64,000 nucleotides of DNA from Prevotella sp. (GTDB lineage Bacteria; Bacteroidota; Bacteroidia; Bacteroidales; Bacteroidaceae), in NCBI GenBank assembly GCA_017538105.1, contig JAFYJN010000035.1, positions 96,271 to 160,270 on the forward strand. The letters are read 5' to 3'. Below are positions 1-9,800 of this stretch, one piece after another. A model generated the notes under the pieces. The model was given only the letters and a program-made list of their open reading frames with translations, searched no databases and had not been told where the DNA came from. Numbering within the stretch: position 1 is the stretch's first letter; each line of letters begins with the position of its first letter. Both the position numbers and the translations under genes were made by a program.

Positions 1-157
1 GAGCCCATATATTGCCCCACCGTCAAAAGTTTGTTCAAAGTTAGCATTTTTTTCTCACGTCTCCAATTATTGGATAAGTTTTTTCGATAAAATGTTTTTT
101 TTTATGGTATAATGAGGAAAAATTGTGAAAAAAGTGAGTTATATGAATGTTTTTCCG

Positions 158-165
158 TATATTTG
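158..165 (+). promoter_or_regulatory. Bacteroidota -7 box upstream of the first Crp/Fnr gene
   Basis: TATATTTG matches TAnnTTTG. It lies about 80 bases before the start codon at 245. No clear TTTG -33 element is seen at the usual 19-21 base spacing, so the promoter may be weak or activator dependent. Confidence 0.5.
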
Positions 166-244
166 CCATCATCTATACTTCCATGAAGTAAACACACCAA
201 CCATTTCCAAGCCTCTATTATACCAACATACTTAATACTATACT

Positions 245-976
245 ATGTCGAAAAACCTGCCACATTCAGACCATGTTGTAGACCTGTTCTGCACCTGTCT
301 GCAAATATCCAATCCCACTCATAGGAAACTGATAAGCGATCATCTCGCCATACGCTGTTACAAACCAAAAGAAACCATCTACCATGAGGGAGAACTTCCC
401 AGCAGTCTATTCCTTATGATTGAGGGCAAGGCCAAGATATTCCGTGAGACCGCCAAACACGACCGTATTCTCCGGATGCTCGCGCCCTCAGAATTTTTCG
501 GTTATCCCCCCTATTTTACCTCATCACGTTTTTATGTAAGTGTCATTTGTGTGGAATCGTCCATCGTGGCCGCCATCCCCTTATCAGTCTTGAAAGAATT
601 GATAGAGACAGAACCATATGTATCTCAATATTTCTTGCGTCAGTTTGCCATTCTGTTAAGCATTTCCGACAAGCGCGGGGAGGTGATTGCCCGCATGAAC
701 CTCCGTGCCCGTCTATCCATGGGGCTATTGTATCTCAGCAACAAATTCGGTATGGAAGAAGACGGTCAGACTTTGAATGTGAGGTTGACACGTGAAGAAC
801 TTGGTGATCTTACGAACATGAATACAAGCAACGCCATCCGCACCCTGTCACAATTTGCCTCAGAAGGACTTATAGAGACACAGGGCAGGTGTATCCGTCT
901 GATTGACAAGGAACGGTTGATGAATGAAATAGAAGATCCTAGTTTGTTATTCGAAAGCGCCCAATTAGGAATTTAA
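245..976 (+). CDS. Crp/Fnr family transcriptional regulator
   Basis: 243 residues with the two-part layout of the Crp/Fnr family. An N-terminal cyclic-nucleotide-binding-type beta-roll spans roughly residues 20-135. A C-terminal winged helix-turn-helix follows, with a recognisable TREELGDLTNMNTSNAIRTL segment. No Cys cluster typical of an Fnr iron-sulfur sensor is visible at the N-terminus, so the ligand is unknown. The gene is monocistronic: it has its own -7 box, and the next gene is convergent. The family assignment is strong; the regulon cannot be read from the sequence. Confidence 0.88.
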   Translation: MSKNLPHSDHVVDLFCTCLQISNPTHRKLISDHLAIRCYKPKETIYHEGELPSSLFLMIEGKAKIFRETAKHDRILRMLAPSEFFGYPPYFTSSRFYVSVICVESSIVAAIPLSVLKELIETEPYVSQYFLRQFAILLSISDKRGEVIARMNLRARLSMGLLYLSNKFGMEEDGQTLNVRLTREELGDLTNMNTSNAIRTLSQFASEGLIETQGRCIRLIDKERLMNEIEDPSLLFESAQLGI

Positions 977-1005
977 TGAATCAGCAAAAATGAATAGTCA
1001 TATCT

Positions 1006-1932
1006 TTACGGTATAATGAAGGACACCACCTCCTGTTCCACTTCTATACGGAAAGGTCCCACGGGAGTATTCATCAGTCTTCCGTCGATACCGATACTCG
1101 CCCTTTCCGCCTTTAGCACCTCCACTGCCTTGGTGCGGTATGGATGAACATCGCGGTGGTTGAGTATCTTTCCGCTATAAAGCAAGTAAAACCCTTCGAA
1201 AAGTTGTGTTACTTCGGGATGATAAACCACCGATACATCGAGCCATCCGTTATAAGGCACGGCATTCGGTGTGAACCCATATCCTTGGGCGTTGCCTATC
1301 GACACCGACATTATTTTGCGTTTGATGGTATCGTCGTTAATTTTGAGATGCATCTTGTATTCGAGCCGTTGAAACACCATTTTTAGAGAGGCGGGGATGA
1401 TGGACACCGTATTCACACCCATCCATCCCGTCGTTTTCCTTCTCATGTTCATGACCGACGCCACCAGTCCTATATTGAGACTGTTGTGGAAATAACGGTG
1501 GCATTTCTCACCATTGCTATTGGCATAATGGATGCACCCCAAGTCAATTTTCCGCGTACGTCCTTTCTTCAGCATTCCCACTGTCCCTTCAATATCATTT
1601 TCCTTGATGCCCCAGAAATGTGCGAAGTCATTCATTTTGCCGTTGGGTATGACACCCAGTTTTATCCCTTCGCGTGTTGGTTTGTCGGCCATCATGAGAC
1701 AGTTGACTGCGTCGTTTAGGGCCGAGTCGCCTCCCACAATGACTATTGTCTTATAGCCATTGTTGATGAGCATGGTGACGAGCCTGTCGACCGACGATGA
1801 CTGTTCGCTCTGAACGAAATCATAGTCGACATTGTATTGCTTGAGGATTTTCTCAATTTTCTCCCATCTTTTTTGGGGACGGAAACTACCGCTCTTTGGG
1901 CAATAGACGATGCCCCATTTTGTATCTTTCAT
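1006..1932 (-). CDS. diacylglycerol/sphingosine kinase-like protein (DAGK catalytic domain)
   Basis: 308 residues resembling the bacterial DgkB/YegS lipid kinase family, which phosphorylates diacylglycerol or related lipids at the inner membrane face. The nucleotide-binding loop is present but divergent: GGDSALND replaces the usual GGDGT-N-E, and PNGKMNDFA replaces P-GTGNDFA. The spacing of both motifs is kept. The gene lies 66 bases downstream of miaA on the same strand without a visible promoter of its own, so it is probably cotranscribed. Substrate is unknown, and the altered loop makes activity uncertain. Confidence 0.75.
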   Translation of the reverse strand: MKDTKWGIVYCPKSGSFRPQKRWEKIEKILKQYNVDYDFVQSEQSSSVDRLVTMLINNGYKTIVIVGGDSALNDAVNCLMMADKPTREGIKLGVIPNGKMNDFAHFWGIKENDIEGTVGMLKKGRTRKIDLGCIHYANSNGEKCHRYFHNSLNIGLVASVMNMRRKTTGWMGVNTVSIIPASLKMVFQRLEYKMHLKINDDTIKRKIMSVSIGNAQGYGFTPNAVPYNGWLDVSVVYHPEVTQLFEGFYLLYSGKILNHRDVHPYRTKAVEVLKAERASIGIDGRLMNTPVGPFRIEVEQEVVSFIIP

Positions 1933-1998
1933 TTTTTTAAAGGAATTATAGTTGGTATAGGGCTTATTGGCTTATAAAGTTTAGAGGATTAAAGGGAA

Positions 1999-2928
1999 TT
2001 ATGGGGGTGACAGCATGGTGAGTATAGTATTCACTTTGTCGGTGGTGGGCAGTGTTGCGTCGAGCCAATGGATTTGTATGCCACGTCTTTCCATGCCTCG
2101 GAACCATGTCATCTGTCGTTTGGCGAACTGGTGAATGGCTATTTCGAGGTCATGAAACATTTGGTCGAAAGATATTTGCCCTATGACATAAAGAGTGACG
2201 AATTTATATTCCAGTCCATAGTACTTGAGGTCTTCTGAAGTGACCCCACTGTCAAGTATTCTTCTTATTTCTTCAACCATCCCGTTGTTGAGTCGCTCGC
2301 GCAATCTTTTGGATATACGCTCCCGGCGTGTTTCCCTGTCGATATCTATACCGAAGACGAGCGAAGGGATGCTAGGAAAATTCCTTTTCTCCGTAGGATG
2401 TTGCAGGTTGTACGTCTCAATCTCTATGGCACGTATAGCTCTTTGCGGTGAATCCACATCCGTAGTGTTATGCATGGATGAGCCCGACTTTTGTTTCAAG
2501 CACTCAAGCGTGAGTGTCAGTTCTTCCAGCGTCTTTCCCTCGAGACTATCACGCAACGGTTGGTTTTGCGGCACTGGAGACAGTTGGTAACCTCTCAGCA
2601 CAGATTCAAGATACAGTCCCGTACCGCCACAAAGAATAGGTTGTTTTTCCCTATTTTGGATATCATTGTAAGCCAACAGAAAATCCCGTTGATATTCGAA
2701 GAGATTGTATTTGGAGCCTGGTTCACAAATATCAATGAGATGGTAAGGGATATCGTGCCCGTCGATGTGATAGTCATCGAGGTCTTTCCCTGTTCCGATG
2801 TCCATTCCCCGGTACACCTGTCGGCTGTCGGCACTGATGATTTCGCCATCGCACAGGAGAGCTAGTTGGGCGGCCAATGTTGTCTTACCGCACGCTGTTG
2901 GTCCGAGTATGGTCACTAGTTGTTTCAT
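1999..2928 (-). CDS. miaA: tRNA dimethylallyltransferase MiaA
   Basis: 309 residues, normal family length. MiaA transfers a dimethylallyl group to N6 of A37 in tRNAs reading UNN codons. The P-loop GPTACGKT is at residues 9-16. It is followed by the SADSRQVYRGMDIGTGK substrate motif and the C-terminal FAKRQMTWFRG motif. A -7 box lies only about nine bases before the start codon, so the mRNA is nearly leaderless. A hairpin terminator separates it from gapA upstream. The lipid-kinase gene follows in the same direction. Confidence 0.95.
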   Translation of the reverse strand: MKQLVTILGPTACGKTTLAAQLALLCDGEIISADSRQVYRGMDIGTGKDLDDYHIDGHDIPYHLIDICEPGSKYNLFEYQRDFLLAYNDIQNREKQPILCGGTGLYLESVLRGYQLSPVPQNQPLRDSLEGKTLEELTLTLECLKQKSGSSMHNTTDVDSPQRAIRAIEIETYNLQHPTEKRNFPSIPSLVFGIDIDRETRRERISKRLRERLNNGMVEEIRRILDSGVTSEDLKYYGLEYKFVTLYVIGQISFDQMFHDLEIAIHQFAKRQMTWFRGMERRGIQIHWLDATLPTTDKVNTILTMLSPP

Positions 2929-2936
2929 TCTGTTGG

Positions 2937-2944
2937 CAAAAATA
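2937..2944 (-). promoter_or_regulatory. -7 box of miaA
   Basis: On the minus strand this reads TATTTTTG, a perfect TAnnTTTG. The ATG begins at 2928, so the transcript would have almost no leader. Confidence 0.6.
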
Positions 2945-2950
2945 CGAAAA

Positions 2951-2983
2951 AAAAGTCGTCAGCCCAAGGACAGACGACTTTTT
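2951..2983 (-). terminator. rho-independent terminator after gapA
   Basis: Inverted repeat AAAAGTCGTC / GACGACTTTTT around a 12-base loop, with a T run in the minus direction and an A run that would serve the other strand. It sits directly after the gapA stop codon. Confidence 0.75.
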
Positions 2984-3007
2984 ATTACGTATAAGTTTGT
3001 TTCCTTA

Positions 3008-4036
3008 TTATTTGAGTTCGGCAAGGTACTTGATGGTGCGAACCATCTGCGAGGTATAGGAGTTCTCGTTGTCGTACCAGCTGACTACCTGCACTTGATA
3101 GGTGTCGTCGTCGATCTTGCTTACCATGGTCTGTGTGGCATCGAAGAGCGAACCGAACTTCATGCCGATGATGTCAGAAGAAACAATCTGATCCTCGGTA
3201 TAACCGAAGGACTCGCTACCAGCGGCCTTCATGGCGGCGTTGATACCCTCAACGGTCACGTCCTTAGCCTTCACCACAGCGATGAGGATAGTAGTTGAAC
3301 CGGTAGGAGTGGGAACGCGCTGAGCGGAACCAATCAGTTTGCCGTTGAGTTCAGGAATCACGAGACCGATAGCCTTGGCTGCACCCGTCGAATTGGGAAC
3401 GATGTTGCAAGCACCTGCGCGGCTGCGACGGAGGTCACCCTTGCGCTGCGGTCCATCGAGAATCATCTGGTCGCCAGTATAAGCGTGGATGGTCGACATG
3501 ATACCGCTGGCAATGGGAGCGTACTTATTGAGAGCGTCAGCCATAGGAGCCAGACAGTTAGTGGTGCAAGAAGCAGCGGAGATAACAGTATCTTCAGGAG
3601 TCAACGTCTTGTGGTTGACATTGTAAACGATGGTGGGCAGATCTTTTCCAGCAGGAGCGGAGATAACCACTTTCTTGGCACCAGCCTGGATATGAGCGGA
3701 AGCCTTCTCTTTCGAGGTATAGAAACCTGTGCACTCGAGCACCACATCGACACCGAGTTCGCCCCAAGGCAGTTCGGCAGCGTTGGGTTTGGCATAGATG
3801 GTGATTTCCTTATCATCAACGATGATGGAGTTGTCCGTAGCCTCTACAGTGTGCTTTCCTTCGCCGAATTTTCCAGCGAATCCACCCTGAGCAGTATCAT
3901 ACTTCAGCAAGTGAGCAAGCATTTTGGGGCTAGTCAAGTCGTTGATAGCTACCACTTCATAACCATCCGCCTCGAACATCTGACGGAATGCGAGACGACC
4001 GATACGGCCGAAACCGTTAATTGCAATTTTGATCAT
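3008..4036 (-). CDS. gapA: glyceraldehyde-3-phosphate dehydrogenase, type I
   Basis: 342 residues, full length. This glycolytic enzyme converts glyceraldehyde-3-phosphate, NAD and phosphate to 1,3-bisphosphoglycerate. The N-terminal NAD-binding motif INGFGRIGR is at residues 6-14. The catalytic Cys157 lies in SCTTNC, and His184 lies in [10 protein letters not shown]. The [12 protein letters not shown] phosphate-site segment is present. The gene stands alone, with its own -7 box about 120 bases upstream and a strong terminator. Codon use is the ordered, biased pattern of a highly expressed gene. Confidence 0.97.
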   Translation of the reverse strand: MIKIAINGFGRIGRLAFRQMFEADGYEVVAINDLTSPKMLAHLLKYDTAQGGFAGKFGEGKHTVEATDNSIIVDDKEITIYAKPNAAELPWGELGVDVVLECTGFYTSKEKASAHIQAGAKKVVISAPAGKDLPTIVYNVNHKTLTPEDTVISAASCTTNCLAPMADALNKYAPIASGIMSTIHAYTGDQMILDGPQRKGDLRRSRAGACNIVPNSTGAAKAIGLVIPELNGKLIGSAQRVPTPTGSTTILIAVVKAKDVTVEGINAAMKAAGSESFGYTEDQIVSSDIIGMKFGSLFDATQTMVSKIDDDTYQVQVVSWYDNENSYTSQMVRTIKYLAELK

Positions 4037-4157
4037 TGTTAATTTATTTAATTAAAGGGTTAGATATAAACTACATTAGATGATGCCGTGAGCCTTTCTT
4101 CCCATGCTGAAACATAAAAAAGTAACCCCAATAGGCATTTTTTCTATAATTCGGGTG

Positions 4158-4165
4158 CAAAGTTA
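4158..4165 (-). promoter_or_regulatory. -7 box of gapA
   Basis: Minus strand reads TAACTTTG (TAnnTTTG). It implies a leader of about 115 bases for gapA. Confidence 0.6.
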
Positions 4166-4266
4166 CAAAAAAAATATTAAATTTGCAATCGAAAACCATT
4201 GAAAAAAGGATAAAGTGTATTTAAAGAGTATTAATTCACCATTAAATAATTTAAATTTTTAAAATT

Positions 4267-4659
4267 ATGGGATTTATCAAAGAGTTTAAAGAGTTTGCCA
4301 TGAAGGGCAACGTGATGGACATGGCCGTTGGTGTAATCATCGGCGGTGCCTTTGGCAAGATTGTCAGTTCGTTGGTTGACGATGTATTGATGCCGTTGAT
4401 TGGCAAGATTACCGGTGGTGTTGATTTCACCAGTCTTGCCGTCACATTGGGTGAAGGTGAGAATGCCGCGAAGTTGAATTACGGCACATTCATCCAGAAC
4501 ATCATCGACTTCTTGATTATTGCTTTCTGTATCTTCCTGATGATTAAGGGAATGAATAAGTTGAGCAGGAAGAAGGAAGAAGAGCCCGCCCCCGAGCCAG
4601 AGCCCTCTAACGAAGAGAAGTTGCTTGGTGAGATTCGCGACTTGTTGAAGAACAAATAA
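4267..4659 (+). CDS. mscL: large-conductance mechanosensitive channel MscL
   Basis: 130 residues, normal MscL length. It forms a stretch-gated inner-membrane pore that releases solutes on osmotic downshock. The amphipathic N-terminus [20 protein letters not shown] leads into TM1 ([20 protein letters not shown]). TM2 lies around residues 75-95, followed by a charged C-terminal helix bundle. The gene is monocistronic and followed by a long hairpin terminator. Confidence 0.97.
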   Translation: MGFIKEFKEFAMKGNVMDMAVGVIIGGAFGKIVSSLVDDVLMPLIGKITGGVDFTSLAVTLGEGENAAKLNYGTFIQNIIDFLIIAFCIFLMIKGMNKLSRKKEEEPAPEPEPSNEEKLLGEIRDLLKNK

Positions 4660-4671
4660 TTAATGGTTATG

Positions 4672-4719
4672 AAAACAGAAGCTTCCAGCCGCGCCCAGTG
4701 GTTGGAAGCTACTGTTTTA
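4672..4719 (+). terminator. terminator after mscL
   Basis: Outer arms AAAACAG / CTGTTTT and inner arms AGCTTCCA / TGGAAGCT form one long interrupted stem ending in a short T run. Confidence 0.7.
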
Positions 4720-4780
4720 ACGGTAACAAGCATTAAAGATAAAAAGGGGGAAGGAAATTGAAAATATAAACAGTTAGACG

Positions 4781-5173
4781 ATGGAAAGAATTATCAAGAT
4801 AGTGGCTTGGCTGATACCCGTTATCATCATAGCCGTTTTGTTTTTGTTGTTGTCGGATTTGTCGACTAATGCATGTGCACGTCTCGGACTGGTGTTTGTC
4901 CTGCTTAGTTACGGTCTGATAGTTTTAGCGAGCTATTCCGACAAGGAACGCGCCGGTGTGATGAACCTTACCACCGTCATGGTGGCCGTCATCAACTTCG
5001 TTTTGGAATTGGTTGTCGCCATTGTTTTCAGCTGTTTTATGCCCGAGAAGAGTCTCGCAGCCTTCATCATTCATTTCATCCTTCTGATGCCCACGCTGTT
5101 GGTGATGGCTTTGAGTTACCTGGCCAATAAAAATACCAGGAGGAAGATAGAAGGAGAAACTGAAGATAGATGA
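4781..5173 (+). CDS. small membrane protein of unknown function
   Basis: 130 residues with four hydrophobic segments (roughly 8-27, 33-50, 63-85 and 90-110) and a charged C-terminus (NTRRKIEGETEDR). No catalytic motif is recognised. It is bounded by the mscL terminator upstream and its own strong terminator downstream, so it is probably a single-gene unit. It is likely real because the reading frame is clean and hydrophobicity is well organised. Function unknown. Confidence 0.7.
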   Translation: MERIIKIVAWLIPVIIIAVLFLLLSDLSTNACARLGLVFVLLSYGLIVLASYSDKERAGVMNLTTVMVAVINFVLELVVAIVFSCFMPEKSLAAFIIHFILLMPTLLVMALSYLANKNTRRKIEGETEDR

Positions 5174-5227
5174 GGAAGAGAAGCCGCCCTGGAAAGGATA
5201 ATCCAGAGGGAGGATATTCAAGAAATT

Positions 5228-5270
5228 AATCATCCCCATTGGCATGACCACCAATGGGGATGATTTGTTT
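5228..5270 (+). terminator. strong terminator after the small membrane protein gene
   Basis: A perfect 15-base inverted repeat (AATCATCCCCATTGG / its complement) with an 8-base loop, followed by TTGTTT. It may also act for the convergent zinc-ribbon gene. Confidence 0.8.
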
Positions 5271-5293
5271 GTAGCTATGAGGGATTGAAAGCC

Positions 5294-6040
5294 TTATTGG
5301 TAGTGAAGGTACATGTTATAAGTGACGCTTCCGTTAGAGGATGTGCCGGCAAAGCTTTCACCGTCAGCGGCCGCCACAAAACTCCAGTTTTTAGGTAGTC
5401 CCGTGCTTGTGAAATCGAAGCGATTCGAAGTCAAGTATCCTTCCACGCTCCAGGTCACCCCCACCTTATGATTTTGGAAAGACCCCACATAATAATCACC
5501 ACCCTGCGGATATAGCGTGAACGTGACATTGTCGCCATTCAGTTTGCCTTTTAGCACCACCGTTCCGGAAGGACGACGTGTTGTCGTTGCCACTGTTTGT
5601 TGTGGAGCCGGCGCCACCGTCTGAGGTTGAGGTTGTGGTTCCTGTGGTTGTGAAGTCGTCTGTTCCTCCGCCCGTTTCTGCTCCGCTTTATCCATGGCCG
5701 ATGTCACCTGGGCATCTTTTGATGGTTGCTGTACTCCCTTGTCGTTAAGGGTATCTACGAGGAGCCAACCACCGAGTCCGAGGAGCGCCGCCGCCAATAT
5801 ACCAACGACGATCCAAAGTCCCGCGTTGCTCTTTTTCTGTGGAGCCGGCGCATAGTAAGGTTGCTGGGACTGCCGTCCGTAGTTAGGCTGTGATGGACGA
5901 GGTTGTTGGTAATTATTTTGTGATGGTTGAGCGATGCGTGTGGCGTCATCGTTCATGGGGTTATTTGACAACTGAGCGCCACATATCGGGCAGAAAGTTG
6001 ACCCATCGGGAATTTGGCTATGACATCTGTAGCAAAGCAT
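5294..6040 (-). CDS. zinc-ribbon membrane protein, paralogue 1
   Basis: 248 residues. An N-terminal zinc ribbon (CYRC at 3-6, CPIC at 17-20) is followed by a Gln/Pro/Asn-rich linker. One transmembrane helix lies around residues 72-96. A Gln/Pro/Thr-rich stretch then leads to a C-terminal beta-rich domain of about 90 residues. The protein therefore has a cytoplasmic metal ribbon and probably an exported C-terminal domain. It lies 33 bases downstream of a gene with the same architecture, so the two look like an operon of paralogues. Function unknown. Confidence 0.78.
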   Translation of the reverse strand: MLCYRCHSQIPDGSTFCPICGAQLSNNPMNDDATRIAQPSQNNYQQPRPSQPNYGRQSQQPYYAPAPQKKSNAGLWIVVGILAAALLGLGGWLLVDTLNDKGVQQPSKDAQVTSAMDKAEQKRAEEQTTSQPQEPQPQPQTVAPAPQQTVATTTRRPSGTVVLKGKLNGDNVTFTLYPQGGDYYVGSFQNHKVGVTWSVEGYLTSNRFDFTSTGLPKNWSFVAAADGESFAGTSSNGSVTYNMYLHYQ

Positions 6041-6073
6041 GGTTTAAATATTTTGAGTTGAAAACAACAGTTT

Positions 6074-6742
6074 TTAAATTTCTGTGAGACTGAAAGACAA
6101 GTTCGACTGTTTGGAATAGTTTGTGAACTGTCCAGAGTAGGAATATCCATTGAAGTCTCCGTGGAAATAGCCTGTGTTCAGTCCACTTGGCGCATATTCC
6201 TCAAGTACCATATACGATCCATTGATATATCCATCGACCGTCATGCGGTTGGAACTGCCTTGCGAGTGGTAGTAATAGGTGCCACTCACCTGTGTGCCAG
6301 AAACATATATCTCCATGGTAATGGGGTATTTCGATATGGAGCCACGCATCCGATGTTGTCCCTGGATGCTGTATGTACGTCTGGGTGCCGGTGTTACAGC
6401 AGGTTGAGTCTGGGCAGCAGACTGTTGTGTGTCCGTTGTCTGCGGTGTCGTCTGCGGTGCTGCTGTTTGGGCCACTTGTGCCGTCTGGGGTTGTTCCGTG
6501 TCGCTGGTGCCCCTTACGAGCAACCAGATTCCCAATCCTATCACTGCCGCCACGAGAAACCCCACTATACCATAGAGAACTCCGTTATTGGATCCTCTTG
6601 TCTGTGGTTCAGGATTATAGACAACTCTCGTATTGTCATCGTAACCCATCGGTTGTTGAGGTATTTTGTCGATTTTGGTGCCACATCTCGAGCAAAAAGT
6701 CGCCTCTTCAGACACTTCAAAATTACAAATAGGACATTTCAT
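6074..6742 (-). CDS. zinc-ribbon membrane protein, paralogue 2
   Basis: About 222 residues if translation starts at 6742 (MKCPIC); 6748 (MTMKCPIC) is possible. A longer frame exists upstream, but it would begin on the wrong side of the -7 box at 6764-6771. The zinc ribbon is at Cys3/6/17/20. One transmembrane helix lies about residues 48-68, followed by a Gln/Thr-rich linker and a C-terminal beta-rich domain (GSYMVLEEYAPSG, GYFHGDFNGYSYSGQF). It has the same plan as its downstream neighbour, with little sequence identity in the C-terminal domain. Confidence 0.75.
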   Translation of the reverse strand: MKCPICNFEVSEEATFCSRCGTKIDKIPQQPMGYDDNTRVVYNPEPQTRGSNNGVLYGIVGFLVAAVIGLGIWLLVRGTSDTEQPQTAQVAQTAAPQTTPQTTDTQQSAAQTQPAVTPAPRRTYSIQGQHRMRGSISKYPITMEIYVSGTQVSGTYYYHSQGSSNRMTVDGYINGSYMVLEEYAPSGLNTGYFHGDFNGYSYSGQFTNYSKQSNLSFSLTEI

Positions 6743-6763
6743 GGTCATGTTGTTAAAACGTTG

Positions 6764-6771
6764 CAAATTTA
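6764..6771 (-). promoter_or_regulatory. -7 box of the zinc-ribbon gene pair
   Basis: Minus strand TAAATTTG, about 20 bases before the preferred start codon. It fixes the short start for the downstream gene. Confidence 0.55.
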
Positions 6772-6809
6772 CATAAAAAAAACGAAACGCCAAGAGAGAG
6801 AAGATATAA

Positions 6810-6841
6810 TTTGTTGTTTTCAAGGAAAAAGGCTATTTTTG
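6810..6841 (+). promoter_or_regulatory. promoter of the NRPS gene
   Basis: TTTG at 6810-6813, a 20-base spacer, then TATTTTTG at 6834-6841: a textbook Bacteroidota sigma-ABfr promoter. It implies that translation begins at 6862, not at the in-frame ATG at 6811. Confidence 0.75.
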
Positions 6842-6861
6842 CAAGAAAATCTTCTTCTTTC

Positions 6862-9800
6862 ATGACAAACGAGGCATCCATATCTTCCACATATCCTCTT
6901 TTGCCTTCACAAGAAGGCATTTATTATGCATGGATGTCTCGTATTGATGCCACATGTTGGAATCTCCCCATATGTATGACCTACGGGCGGGAGATAGACA
7001 GGACTCGTTTACAGGAAGCATTACACGCCATTATCGCTCAGCGTGCCACGTTACGTTTGCAGTTGACCGTCGACGAGAAAGGGCAACCCCGTCAATACAT
7101 CGACCCTACACTCACCATCGACGTACCCTGTCGTGAGATGAGCGAATCAGCAGCTCTCGACTACTGCCAGCACCATTTCGTTCGGCCGTTTGTACCTTTT
7201 TCCAAACAGCCCCTATGTCGTTTTGAGATTCTGAGCACTCCCGAGCACCACTATTTGCTGTTTGACCTCCACCATTTGATTGGCGACGGAGTAACCATCT
7301 CCCATGCTTTCCTCAGTGTAGACCTTCCCCATGCTTACGACTGCCAGCCCCTAGATAAGGATGACTATGGCATGTTGGATGCCGCTTTGTCGCAAGAAGC
7401 CCTTTATGGCACTGCGCGATACTTGGCCGACCGACACTATTTCCATGAGCGTTTCCGTCATCACCCCTTCACCCCTTTATGCGGAATACCCGCCAACCCA
7501 TGGGGACGTTATTTGCGGTCAAGTTCTTTTATGGATAGGAAAGCCCTTGATTTGTGGTGCAAGAACAATGGCATATCACCCAATGTCCTTTTCTCCGCCG
7601 CTTTCAGTCTTGTCCTTTCCCGTTTGAGCGGCGAACGCGAAACAGCGTTCCTCACCCTTTTCCATGGTCGCTCCGACCGTCGTTTGCGCAACGCCTGGGG
7701 CATGTTTGTCAGCACTCTACCCCAGTTGGTGAGCCACCACCCTTCCGACACTATCGGCAGTCTGTTGCTACAGAATCGCCAAGAGCAATTCCGTGCCCTC
7801 CGCCACAGCAGCTACCCCCTCACCCATTTCTGCAATAACCTTCATCACACCCCCACGGTCACCTTTGGTTTCCAGAGCGAACAGATACCCGAGAGCATCG
7901 TTTTGGATGGTCATCTATACCCTGGCGTTCAATTGCAGTATGCCGAGAGTCGCAATGAATTGAGCTGTATGATTTATGTACACGGCTCCACTTACGAGAT
8001 ACGTGTCGACTGCAGTTCCGCCTGGCACGACGCCGATTACCTGAAGCGTTTTGCCCAAGCAGTGTCAACCATCGTCGAACAACTGACCACCCTGCCACAG
8101 ACCACCCCTCTCGACCATTTGTCGCTTGTCAATCCATCCGAACAACAATTTTTGACAGCCCTCGGTACCGGGAAATCTTTAGCATGGCCTGAGGAAGAAA
8201 CCCTGACAAGACTTATCCACCGTCAAGTCCTCCGCAGTCCATCAGCCACGGCCATCCACGACATCCATGGTTTTATGAGCTATGAACAACTGTGGCAGGC
8301 CAGTGGACACCTGTCATGCGCACTTCATTGCCGCCACATCGGTCATGGTGACATCGTGGCCATTTCCCTTCCCCACGACCGCCGGTTCCTCGTAGCCGCA
8401 ATCGCCGTGCTCCGCAGCGGAGCCTCCTACCTGCCCCTTGACCCCAACCATCCCCCACTCCGCCATCAACAACTACTGTCCGACAGCTGTGCCCGGCTCT
8501 TGATAGACCAAACAATGTTTGCCACCCTCGCAGCAGTCGATGTCTCTTCCACCACCACACCACACGAAGAGAGCACCATAGACTATTCCCGCGTCGGCGA
8601 TATGGCCTACTTGATGTACACTTCCGGTACCACAGGGAAGCCCAAAGGTGTGATGGTCAGCCACCATTCCCTATGTCATTTCTCCTACGTCACCGCCCAC
8701 CTATGGCATCTGAGTGATAAGAGCCGCATCAGTTGCCATGCCCCTTTCACCTTCGATGCCTCCGTGGAAGACCTCTATCCCGTTCTCACCTGTGGCGGCA
8801 CCGTTTTTTTGCCTGATGAGGCCATACTCCACGACCTCCATGCCCTGCGCCGTTATCTGGCACATCACCATATCACAGGAGGGTGCTACACGCCTCAATT
8901 TGCCCACATGCTTACCGAGGGACACCCTTTGGATGTGGACTACTTATGCGTTGGCGGCGACAGGATGACACATGTGCCAGAAACCAGCGGACGTTTGTTG
9001 AACACCTATGGCCCCACCGAGTTTACGGTCAACGCCACCTATCATGATGTGAATAAGAGTTCCACGGCTAACATCCCCATCGGTCGTCCCCTACCCAATC
9101 TCCATGCGTTCGTCATGGACTATGCCGGTCATCTACTACCTCGAGGCATGGTTGGCGAATTGTGCCTTGGTGGTCCCCAGATGGCCATGGGATATTGGAA
9201 GCGTGTTGAAGAGACCGCCCAACAGTTTGCCTACTTCCCCTCTGTCGGCATGTCTCTCTACCATACTGGCGACTATACACGTTGGAACGATGATGGATTA
9301 TTGGAATACATCGGACGTCGAGACGACCAATTGGAGTTGAATGGACAGCGCATTGAGCCAAGCGAAATTGAGCACGTACTATGTCAGCATCATGAGATTA
9401 TCGATGCCTGTTTGAGTGTACAGATATCTGGAGGACAAGGACAACTCTGTGCACATTATGTTTGCAGGGAGCATCCGGAGAAATCCAGGCCGTATGAGAA
9501 CAATGATCCATTGGAGGGCGATTTAAAGCTATTTCTCCGTCAGCGTCTGCCCTCCTATATGATTCCCCAATTATGGCAGCGAGTGGAGCGCCTGCCCTTG
9601 AATTACAATGGCAAAGTCGACCGGAAGCACTTGCCCCCCATCGTCAAGCGGCCCCATCCTGTCATTACCGCCACCTGCAATGACATCGAAATGCGGTTGT
9701 TGTCATTATTCCGTCAGGTGCTGAATCGGGACGACATAGACGTCACCGACAGTTTTTTTGACATGGGCGGCACCTCTCTGAGTGCCATGGAACTGGTTTC

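Noticed and set aside
6811-6861. Upstream start for the NRPS
   Set aside because: The ATG at 6811 lies within the promoter (TTTG 6810-6813, -7 box 6834-6841), so it cannot be on the transcript.
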